Assembly: GCA_017469275.1 (NCBI GenBank)
Contig: JAFUGT010000017.1
Coordinates: 1 to 64,000, forward strand
Origin: Lachnospiraceae bacterium
Lineage (GTDB): Bacteria; Bacillota; Clostridia; Lachnospirales; Lachnospiraceae
Reading direction: 5' to 3'
DNA length: 64,000 nt
Shown here in pieces: positions 53,234 to 60,871 of this stretch. How positions within the stretch are numbered: position 1 is the stretch's first letter; each line of letters begins with the position of its first letter. The notes below the pieces were generated by a model that ran no database searches, was not told where the DNA came from, and saw nothing but the letters and a program-made list of their open reading frames with translations. The position numbers and the translations under genes were made by a program.

Positions 53234-54850
53234 ATGTTAAAAAAGAATATACGAGGAAGATTGTATGCCGGAATGTTGGCATTTATAATGACAATGACGT
53301 CTGTTGGACCTGTTCCGATAACCGCTTATGCCAAAGAAAATGATTCCCCATTGGATATCTCGGAATTATATGATGTATCAGATGAAATTGAAGTTGTCGA
53401 TATCACAAGTTTAAATGCAGCAAAGCTTGATACGGAAAGTATTGTTGAGTCAGTATTCTCAATTGATGAAAATGCGGCATCTTATGATCCGAGACCTAAG
53501 AATAGAGTTACAAGTGTTAAAAATCAGGGGAAGGAAGGATTGTGCTGGGATTATGCTGCTAATGCAGCTGCCGAGTCTGCATTGATATATCAGGGGCTTG
53601 AAAAAAATACTGTTGATCTGTCAGAGATATATTTCGCATATACAACATATAAAAATCAACAATCTACAAGAAGTTTTTCGGAATTTTGTAATGATGGAAA
53701 TAACTCACGTAGCTTTAATACCCGTGTTGATAATGAATATATTGGGAAATTTGCATATGAATCTGCATTTCCAATGCCGGAGAGCATAAAAGATGATTAT
53801 AAACTGACAGATAGCCAGCTTGATAATTATAGTTATAGAGTGAGTAGAATTTTTAAAATCAACGATTACAAGCCGGATGAAAACACTATAAAAAAGGTTA
53901 AGCATTTGATTTCGGAGTTTGGCGGAGCGACATGGAATTATTATTCACAATCATTATTATATCAAAAAGGTGTAACAAGTGCATCAATAGATACTAATTA
54001 TTATTGTCCTGAGTTTTATGTATCTAATCATTGCGTAGAAGTTGTCGGTTGGAATGATAACTACGCTGCATCCAATTTCAAAAATACACCTCCGGGAAAT
54101 GGTGCGTGGCTTGTAAAAAACAGTTGGGGAGTTAATCAGAAAATAGATTATGATTTTGACGAAGATAAATGGTTAACGACCGGTACCGGTTATATGTGGA
54201 TATCATACTATAATGACAGTTACGGTGATGGAGTCAATGCTATGGAAGTAGTACCTAAAGGAACAGAGACTTATGAGAATAAGACGATCAATGTAAACAT
54301 TTACGATACAATTGACCTTAAGGATATCGCAAAAGAAAAACCATCTGAATGGCGTAAAATTATCGATGACAGATCCTATTCCAAAGTGAAAAATACTTCG
54401 ATTAAATGTAATTCTTATGGTCAGACTAAGTATACTGCATATGATGATTACGATAATTTATTAGGAATATATACAATTAATGTTGTAGCACCTGATAATG
54501 CTGATTATAAACTTGATCTTATTCCGGGATTAGAAATTGATGTAACGGGGAGATTATTGGATGAAACAACAGGAACAAGAATCTTAGAAGTTGCTGATAA
54601 GGCAGGAATTAATGGAACTCTTTCCGCTAAAAAAATTAAATATACTACTACATTGGATAAAGCGAATGTTAATTCTGAAGTTGTTTCAAGTGATAATGAT
54701 ATTGTTGAAGTAAATGACGACGGATATCTGTATATAAAAGGATTTGGAAAGGCAATAATTACAGCCACATATGGAGATAATATTATTACCGGAGGAAAGG
54801 AATATAAGTCTCATTATATAGTAAATGTTAAGGAAAAAGCTCAGAAATAA
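53234..54850 (+). CDS. Secreted papain-like (C1) cysteine protease, N-terminal part of a frameshifted gene
   Basis: 538 residues. The signal peptide is KKNIRGRLYAGMLAFIMTMT...ITAYAKE (cut near residue 36). The C1 peptidase domain spans about 90-340, with catalytic Cys in SVKNQGKEGLCWDYAANAAA (about 96-115), His in SNHCVEVVGWNDNY (about 262-275) and Asn in GAWLVKNSWG (about 293-302). Ig-like beta domains follow. The frame ends at TAA 54850, but the next frame continues the Ig-like and FN3 region (to 55845). An A5 tract at 54834-54838 is the probable shift point. The active site is intact, so the truncated product could still be active. Confidence 0.85.
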   Translation: MLKKNIRGRLYAGMLAFIMTMTSVGPVPITAYAKENDSPLDISELYDVSDEIEVVDITSLNAAKLDTESIVESVFSIDENAASYDPRPKNRVTSVKNQGKEGLCWDYAANAAAESALIYQGLEKNTVDLSEIYFAYTTYKNQQSTRSFSEFCNDGNNSRSFNTRVDNEYIGKFAYESAFPMPESIKDDYKLTDSQLDNYSYRVSRIFKINDYKPDENTIKKVKHLISEFGGATWNYYSQSLLYQKGVTSASIDTNYYCPEFYVSNHCVEVVGWNDNYAASNFKNTPPGNGAWLVKNSWGVNQKIDYDFDEDKWLTTGTGYMWISYYNDSYGDGVNAMEVVPKGTETYENKTINVNIYDTIDLKDIAKEKPSEWRKIIDDRSYSKVKNTSIKCNSYGQTKYTAYDDYDNLLGIYTINVVAPDNADYKLDLIPGLEIDVTGRLLDETTGTRILEVADKAGINGTLSAKKIKYTTTLDKANVNSEVVSSDNDIVEVNDDGYLYIKGFGKAIITATYGDNIITGGKEYKSHYIVNVKEKAQK

Positions 54851-55845
54851 AATGGAATGATGGAACTGATAGTAAGTGGATCGATCTTAATATGGGAGCA
54901 GTATATCAAATCTCTGATATTAATACGGTGCCGGCAGGACATGATCTTGTGTATAAATCTTCAGATGATAGTATATTAAAGGTTACGGATAAAGGACTTG
55001 TGACTGTAGTGGGATATGGAAATGCCAATATTATCATAAATCCGGAAGATAATGATTATTGTTATGCATACTTGTATGTAAATGTTCCTGTGTGTAATTC
55101 AATGGAGATCGAAGGCGCTATAGACTCATATGGATTGCATATAGGTGATACGTATCAACTTAACGTTAAGACTGATACAGACAATGAAATATTACATTAC
55201 AGTAGTGCTGATAGCAGCGTTGCTACCGTTTCATCGAATGGACTTATTACTGCGGTAGGAGAGGGATATACAGAGATACAGATTTGTCCTGACAGCAATC
55301 CGGGATATTATATTACATTTTATGTTGGTGTCGTAAGTACAATTAGTGATGGTTCAGATTATAATACACCGAATGAACCTGTATATGTCCATTATACTAC
55401 TGATAATACTGATTATAACCTGTATGACAATACTAATTATAATACGTATGATAATACAATATATTATACTACTGATGAGGTAATTCCAAATACGAATTAT
55501 TTATATAATGGTGATAGTAATACATTTGGTCATGATACGAATAGTTTGAATTCTAATACATCAAAGGTTAAGAAAGTGGGGAAGACAAATCTTTTCAAGG
55601 TGAAAAATAAGAAGAAAGGAAAATTGACTTTAAGCTACAAAGCGTCAGGGGCAAAGAAATATGAATTGCAGATATCTCCTAATAAGAAGTTCGCAAAGAA
55701 GGTAAAGACATATAGAACGACCAAGACTACATACACGATCAAGAAGCTCAAGAAAGGGAAAAAATATTATGTAAGGGTTAGAGGACTTAATGGGAAGGTC
55801 CAAGGTAAATGGTCAAAGATTAAAGAAATTAAAATAAAGAAATGA
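54841..55845 (+). pseudogene. C-terminal part of the papain-like protease (Ig-like and FN3-like), frameshifted
   Basis: In the -1 frame relative to the protease, codons from 54841 read SEIKWNDGTDSKWIDLN and go on to 55845. An internal ATG at 54892 could start a 317-residue product, but no ribosome binding site or signal peptide precedes it. The contents are two bacterial Ig-like (Big2) units (S-S-D-D-S-I-L-K-V, A-T-V-S-S-N-G-L-I), a Tyr/Asn/Thr-rich repeat linker (about 55365-55560) and the lysine-rich FN3-like end found on other secreted proteins here. Adding one A to the A5 tract restores one product of about 870 residues. Confidence 0.75.
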
Positions 55846-55851
55846 GTACCT

Positions 55852-55886
55852 GGGTGTCGAGAGATGATTTCGGCACCCTTATTTTT
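55852..55886 (+). terminator. Rho-independent terminator abutting shared box 4
   Basis: GGGTGTCGA (55852-55860) pairs with TCGGCACCC (55870-55878; one mismatch), followed by TTATTTTTT. Box 4 starts two bases after the T-run. Confidence 0.85.
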
Positions 55887-55887
55887 T

Positions 55888-55932
55888 AGTGTAAACTTTG
55901 CCTGAAACAAAAAATTAGAAATAATATTATAT
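55888..55932 (+). promoter_or_regulatory. Shared box 4 and promoter
   Basis: GTGTAAACTTTGCCTGAAA (55888-55906), identical to box 1, then 20 nt, then TATATT (55927-55932), 51 bp before the YARHG protein gene. Confidence 0.7.
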
Positions 55933-55982
55933 TAGTCATGTAATCAATATTTGATTGACAATAATTTGGGAGGATAAAGAAT

Positions 55983-56816
55983 ATGAATGAAGTAAAACAG
56001 CAAAGAAGATTTTGTACATCATGTGGAAGTGAATTGATTCCAGGGAATGCATTCTGTACAAATTGCGGGGCTAAGGTGATAGTTTATGATAATGAGCCGC
56101 AATCTAAGGTTACATATAGTAAGCCGGAAACAAATCAGGCAGTTAATAATAAAACAATTACATATAATACAAGGGATGTCAAAGAATCAAATTATAAGAT
56201 TGGAATAATTATCGGGGGCGTGCTTGTTGGGGCAGCACTTATTACCGGAATTGTTTTTGCGGTTCCGAAACTAAGAAGTGATAATAAGGAGCAGAATGCT
56301 GTTACGGAAATGGTTATAGATGATGTTCATGATGATCAAAATATAACTGAAGAGTCAACAGATGTTCTTTCGGATGGAACTGATGATTCAAAAGAAGAGA
56401 AGGATGTTCAGGAGTTAAATGAAAAAAATGACGAATCCGCTATTGATTCTGATGGTCATGATTACAAAGAGATTGCGACAGAAGATAATATTGCGACAGA
56501 AAATAATAATGCAACAGATAACAGTGATTATATTTTACCGGATAGTGATTCTGTAAAATTGTCAAAGAAAGATATAGAAAATCTTTCTCTAAGGGAAATC
56601 AACTATGCTAAAAATGAGATATATGCCAGACGTGGACGCAGATTCGATTCATCGGAATTAAGAAATTATTTTGAAAGTAAATCATGGTATAAAGGAACTA
56701 TTGACCCTGTTGATTTTTCTGATAATATGTTATCAGAGGTGGAAAAAGCCAATGTCACCTTATTGAAAACTATGGAGTTCTCAATGGCGCCGAATGGATA
56801 TCAATTGGATCAGTAA
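55983..56816 (+). CDS. Zinc-ribbon membrane protein with YARHG domain
   Basis: 277 residues. An N-terminal zinc ribbon (CTSCGSELIPGNAFCTNCG, about 12-30) and a membrane segment (IGIIIGGVLVGAALITGIVF, about 77-96) are followed by an acidic Asp/Glu/Asn linker (about 105-190) and a C-terminal YARHG domain (REINYAKNEIYARRGRRFDS, then WYKG). The YARHG part should be outside the cell, where such domains are thought to bind the envelope. The ATG follows GGGAGGAT. It is the first gene of the unit with the amidase. Confidence 0.88.
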   Translation: MNEVKQQRRFCTSCGSELIPGNAFCTNCGAKVIVYDNEPQSKVTYSKPETNQAVNNKTITYNTRDVKESNYKIGIIIGGVLVGAALITGIVFAVPKLRSDNKEQNAVTEMVIDDVHDDQNITEESTDVLSDGTDDSKEEKDVQELNEKNDESAIDSDGHDYKEIATEDNIATENNNATDNSDYILPDSDSVKLSKKDIENLSLREINYAKNEIYARRGRRFDSSELRNYFESKSWYKGTIDPVDFSDNMLSEVEKANVTLLKTMEFSMAPNGYQLDQ

Positions 56817-56864
56817 TGATAAGATTAGACGTTCGTACAAATATATTAAAAGGAAAAACATAAA

Positions 56865-58511
56865 ATGAAAAAAACAACATGGATAATCCTGGCATTCTGT
56901 ATAGTTATAAGTTCCTGTACAGGATGTGGCGATAACAAAGACAGTAGTAGCGAGGCAGAGCAAAACAGTACTTATTCTGAGTCGGAAATAATAATGACAA
57001 CTGAGAATACAACCCGGATGACCACGGAGACATTGAGTACAGAGCAGGCGACAGTAGTGACGACTGAGATGGCTTTGCAGGAAAAAAATCCCAGAGAGGA
57101 TATCCTTATAGCTATAGATCCGGGTCATCAAAGTGAACAAGTGGATATGAGTGCACAGGAGCCTAACGCACCCGGTTCAAGTGAGATGAAGATGAAAGCA
57201 ACAGGAGGAACTACCGGAAGATATACCGGAGTTCCGGAGTATCAGCTTAATCTTGATATCTCGCTTAAACTGCGTGATGCACTTGTTTCAAAGGGGTACA
57301 AAGTGATTATGACAAGGGAAGATAATGACACCGCTATAAGCAATATGGAAAGGGCGATTCTTGCCAATGAAAATGGGGTGGACATAGCTGTAAGAATTCA
57401 TGCAAACGGAAGTGAAGATCCGGGAACTAATGGTGCATTGGCATTGATCGGGTCAGAAGGTAATCCTTATGTGGGGGCTTTGTATGACAGTAGTTATCAT
57501 TTGGCAAATTCAATTCTTCAAGCATACTGCGATAGCACAGGAATGAAAAATCTGGGAATAAATACTAATGATACAATGACGGGGATTAACTGGAGTAAAA
57601 TACCTGTTATGATTCTGGAGATGGGATTCATGAGTAATGAGTCTGATGATCGTAATATGGAGGATCCGGATTATCAGAGCAGGATGGTAGAGGGAATAGT
57701 ATCCGGCATTGAAAATTATTATGATTTTAAGAATTATAGTGAAGATGATACCACAATAACAGGTGGTGGTACTTTGATAAATGGAGAAAGTGAAGATACG
57801 ATTCTCAAAAAACAGATAGATGAATTGCTGGAAAATGAAAGAAGTAAAGGAGCAGTTTGTTCTGCCTATGCTAAAAATCTACGAACCGGAGATTATGTGG
57901 ATTTGTCAACCGCAACTCATAGAAGCGCAAGTATTATAAAGTTGTATATTGCAGGTTGTGTCTATAGTAATATTGGGATTTTGTCAGCGACCGGAAACAC
58001 AGAGAATGATATAGATATGCTTGTGAATAAGATGATAGCTAATAGCGATAATGAAGCTGCGAATACTCTTGTGAAAATGTTGGGTGCAGGTGATTCTGTA
58101 ACGGGTATGAGTAAAGTGACTGAATATGCCAAAAGTTTAGGATGTATTGAGACTAAGATGGGAAGATTGATGTTAGATTTTGATTCGGAAAATGACAATT
58201 ACACGACCGTTACAGAAACAGGTTCTTTTTTGGAGAGATTATATAATGGTGAAATTGAAGGCTATGATAAGATAATAACATATATGAAAGTCCAGGAACG
58301 CACTTCGAAGATACCGGCCGGATTGCCTTCAAATGTTGTGTGTGCCAATAAGACAGGGGAACTTGATGATGTGGAACATGATGTTGCTATTGTATATGGG
58401 GAGGATGCAGACTATATAATATGTATAATGCTAAGTCAACTTTCGGATACCACAAATGGCAGAGAAACTATTCAAAATATATCTTCACTGGTATATGATC
58501 ATTGGAGATAA
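56865..58511 (+). CDS. N-acetylmuramoyl-L-alanine amidase fused to a class A beta-lactamase-like serine hydrolase
   Basis: 548 residues. The N-terminal hydrophobic stretch with cysteines at ISSCTGCGD suggests a lipoprotein. A Thr/Glu-rich linker is followed by an Amidase_3 domain (about 80-285) with IAIDPGH, the RIHANG motif and PVMILEMGFMSN, giving the zinc ligands. The second domain (about 310-548) has SIIK (SxxK, about 349), SDN (about 394) and KTGE (about 493), the motif set of beta-lactamase/PBP enzymes. It would cleave septal or lateral peptidoglycan and may edit or sense peptides as well. It fits a regulon linked to a PASTA kinase. Confidence 0.88.
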   Translation: MKKTTWIILAFCIVISSCTGCGDNKDSSSEAEQNSTYSESEIIMTTENTTRMTTETLSTEQATVVTTEMALQEKNPREDILIAIDPGHQSEQVDMSAQEPNAPGSSEMKMKATGGTTGRYTGVPEYQLNLDISLKLRDALVSKGYKVIMTREDNDTAISNMERAILANENGVDIAVRIHANGSEDPGTNGALALIGSEGNPYVGALYDSSYHLANSILQAYCDSTGMKNLGINTNDTMTGINWSKIPVMILEMGFMSNESDDRNMEDPDYQSRMVEGIVSGIENYYDFKNYSEDDTTITGGGTLINGESEDTILKKQIDELLENERSKGAVCSAYAKNLRTGDYVDLSTATHRSASIIKLYIAGCVYSNIGILSATGNTENDIDMLVNKMIANSDNEAANTLVKMLGAGDSVTGMSKVTEYAKSLGCIETKMGRLMLDFDSENDNYTTVTETGSFLERLYNGEIEGYDKIITYMKVQERTSKIPAGLPSNVVCANKTGELDDVEHDVAIVYGEDADYIICIMLSQLSDTTNGRETIQNISSLVYDHWR

Positions 58512-58516
58512 AGATA

Positions 58517-58561
58517 GTGTAAACTTTCTCTGAAAAACATGAATCTAATTAATGATATTAT
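58517..58561 (+). promoter_or_regulatory. Shared box 5 and promoter
   Basis: GTGTAAACTTTCTCTGAAA (58517-58535), then 20 nt, then TATTAT (58556-58561). It begins six bases after the amidase stop and 97 bp before the next gene. No terminator precedes this one. Confidence 0.7.
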
Positions 58562-58613
58562 AAACTCAGATCTTGAAAATATAAGATAATAATCATTAAG
58601 GAGGAATAAGATC

Positions 58614-59198
58614 ATGTTTTGGACGAGAATTACTAAAGGATTTTTAAGAGTACAGGTAGGAATAGGTGTGATTGCATCAATTGTAGCGGCATTTGCCACA
58701 AGAAGTTTGCTTGGTATAGTCACATTTATTGTCGGTTTATTGATAACTTTTGCGGTCTCTTGTGTACTTGGAACGTTTGTTGAAATAGCGGAAGCGGTAA
58801 CTAAGTTAAGTAGCCAGATTGTAGGACAGACAGCTTCGGAGAGAGAACTTAACAGACGTTTGAATTCTATAGAAATCGGTATGGAAAAAATGATGGATAC
58901 CGCAAAACGTCAAGGTTCTGCAGCAGTTAAGAAAACAGCAGAAAAGATAGCCGGAAGTATACCTGATTACGACATGGATAAACAGCTTAACTTTACGGCT
59001 GAGGATGGACCGGATGATATGGATAAACAGCTTAAGTTTCCTAAAGAGGATGGATCGGATGATATGGATAAAACAACTGTTCTTCCAATGAATGTTATAA
59101 TGGATAAAGTCAATGGCGATACTCATTTCTGCCCGAGCTGTGGAGCCAAGAATAACAAGGAATCAGCATTTTGCTTTAATTGCGGAAGTAAACTGTAA
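58614..59198 (+). CDS. Membrane protein with tandem repeats and C-terminal zinc ribbon
   Basis: 194 residues. Two membrane segments (about 15-34 and 36-58) are followed by a coiled-coil stretch (about 60-115). Next come tandem copies of a unit of about 15 residues (DMDKQLNFTAEDGPD, DMDKQLKFPKEDGSD, then DMDK). A C-terminal zinc ribbon CPSCGAKNNKESAFCFNCG ends the protein. The repeats look recently expanded at DNA level. The function is unknown. The ATG follows AAGGAGGAA. Confidence 0.75.
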   Translation: MFWTRITKGFLRVQVGIGVIASIVAAFATRSLLGIVTFIVGLLITFAVSCVLGTFVEIAEAVTKLSSQIVGQTASERELNRRLNSIEIGMEKMMDTAKRQGSAAVKKTAEKIAGSIPDYDMDKQLNFTAEDGPDDMDKQLKFPKEDGSDDMDKTTVLPMNVIMDKVNGDTHFCPSCGAKNNKESAFCFNCGSKL

Positions 59199-59217
59199 GA
59201 ATCTGATTGAAGTATGG

Positions 59218-59250
59218 AAGGAGCATTCATTTAAGAGTGTTCCTTTTTTT
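59218..59250 (+). terminator. Rho-independent terminator abutting shared box 6
   Basis: AAGGAGCATTC (59218-59228) pairs with GAGTGTTCCTT (59235-59245, two G-T pairs), followed by a T-run to 59250. Box 6 begins at 59252. Confidence 0.85.
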
Positions 59251-59251
59251 T

Positions 59252-59296
59252 GTGTAAACTTTCCCTGAAATAAGAGTTTTTAAATATTGGTAATAT
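59252..59296 (+). promoter_or_regulatory. Shared box 6 and promoter
   Basis: GTGTAAACTTTCCCTGAAA (59252-59270), then 20 nt, then TAATAT (59291-59296), 60 bp before ATG 59356. This promoter lies inside the longest possible ORF, which supports the shorter start. Confidence 0.7.
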
Positions 59297-59355
59297 ATAC
59301 ACATAAAATCAAAAAGCTTTACAAAGCTATAGAAAGACAAAGGAGGAGTAGAAAA

Positions 59356-60801
59356 ATGTTTTGTACGGTATGTGGTAATAAAATATTAGATGGAGAAAAG
59401 TTTTGCGGTAAGTGTGGTACACCGGTAACGGGTAAAGATGGTATTGTAGGTGGGGAGGCCAAACAATCAAATGTTGCAGACAATCAACCATGGAATGTGA
59501 AATTTGAGGAACCTTATAATGATACCGAAAAGCAAAAAAAGGTCGGAAGCGGATTTAAAATTAATAAGGGTTTGATTGGGATACTGGTGGCCACAGTTAT
59601 TTTGTCCGCAGGATTAATCACGTTTATTAATATGCATAAGCATACTATAAATCTAGAAGATTATGTAGTAGTAGAATATGAAGGATGTAATCACTATGGA
59701 AATGCGGATATACGACTTGACGGAGACGCTTTATTGGTTGATGCTATAATGTATGGTAAAGCACATAATAAGGAAATGAGAACCTGGAAAAAAGAATTAA
59801 AAGAGGCAGAAAAAGAAGGTAAAGACACAAAAGATTATCTGAGTACTGTTTTATTGAAGAGATATAGATCTGGCGGATTGGGTTCAGAAGACTTTGAACC
59901 AATTAAAGAGTTGGGGTTAGAAATAAAAACTATAGTAATTAAATCAGATGTAAAAGACCAATTGAGCAATGGAGATAAAATTGAAATTCCTGTAATATTT
60001 GAAAAGGATTTATTAAAAGATTACAATTTAGAGCTTGCAGGTGAAACTGTAACAATAGAGGTTGCCGGGCTCCCCGAAGCTAATGAGGTTGATCCGTTTG
60101 AGAAGATATCTGTCGAATATCAGGGTACATCACCTTATCTTACAGCTGTAGTAACAAACAATAATGAAGAATTGTCAGGCTATATAAAGGTTAGCGTTTC
60201 AGCTAATAATGGAAATATAAAACTGGGTGATAAATTCAACGTAGTAATTGAGGCAGATGAAGAAGGTTTGTTAGAGAACAAAGGAATTCATTTAACTGCT
60301 TTGTCAAAAGAATATGTATGTGAAAATGCGGATGCATATATTGAATCGGCATCGCAGATTCCGGATGATATAATGGAGAAGATGAGAAGTAATGCGGAAG
60401 ATGTATTTCGGGCAAATGCTGCATCTAATTGGGTTAAAGAGGTTAGTATTAAGGATTTTAAGTTGATCGGTAATTATATGCTTAAGTCTAAAGAGTTTGA
60501 TACCTGGAATATACAAAATCAAATATATCTTGTTTTTAAAGTGACTGTTAAAAAAGAGGGAGAAAAGAAATTCTCATATTATTATTACACCAAATACAAT
60601 AATATAATGCTTTTGCAGGATGGTACCTGTACAGTAGACGTATCTGATTATAGCGTACCAAAATATAATTGGTTATCTAATGAAGGTTTTAAGAAGTATG
60701 ATTTGTCTTTCTCAGGATATCAGGACTTGGAGTCACTTTTCAATAATTGTGTTACAAGTCAGATTGACAATTATGAGTATGAGAATAATGTACAGGAATA
60801 G
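59356..60801 (+). CDS. Zinc-ribbon membrane protein (TcaA-like architecture)
   Basis: 481 residues from ATG 59356, behind AAGGAGGAG. An N-terminal zinc ribbon (CTVCGNKILDGEKFCGKCG, about 3-21), a low-complexity linker and a membrane segment (KGLIGILVATVILSAGLITF, about 73-92) are followed by a large extracellular part with no clear domain. It contains DUF-like beta segments (VEYEGCNHYGNADI, repeated as VEYQGTSPYLTAVV). The two segments suggest an internal duplication. A longer frame reaches 59287 but starts upstream of the promoter's expected start point. Confidence 0.78.
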   Translation: MFCTVCGNKILDGEKFCGKCGTPVTGKDGIVGGEAKQSNVADNQPWNVKFEEPYNDTEKQKKVGSGFKINKGLIGILVATVILSAGLITFINMHKHTINLEDYVVVEYEGCNHYGNADIRLDGDALLVDAIMYGKAHNKEMRTWKKELKEAEKEGKDTKDYLSTVLLKRYRSGGLGSEDFEPIKELGLEIKTIVIKSDVKDQLSNGDKIEIPVIFEKDLLKDYNLELAGETVTIEVAGLPEANEVDPFEKISVEYQGTSPYLTAVVTNNNEELSGYIKVSVSANNGNIKLGDKFNVVIEADEEGLLENKGIHLTALSKEYVCENADAYIESASQIPDDIMEKMRSNAEDVFRANAASNWVKEVSIKDFKLIGNYMLKSKEFDTWNIQNQIYLVFKVTVKKEGEKKFSYYYYTKYNNIMLLQDGTCTVDVSDYSVPKYNWLSNEGFKKYDLSFSGYQDLESLFNNCVTSQIDNYEYENNVQE

Positions 60802-60871
60802 AGTTGTTAATAGAATAGATAATTGTTATAATTATAATATTAATTTTTAGTGACAAGGAGGTTATAAATCA

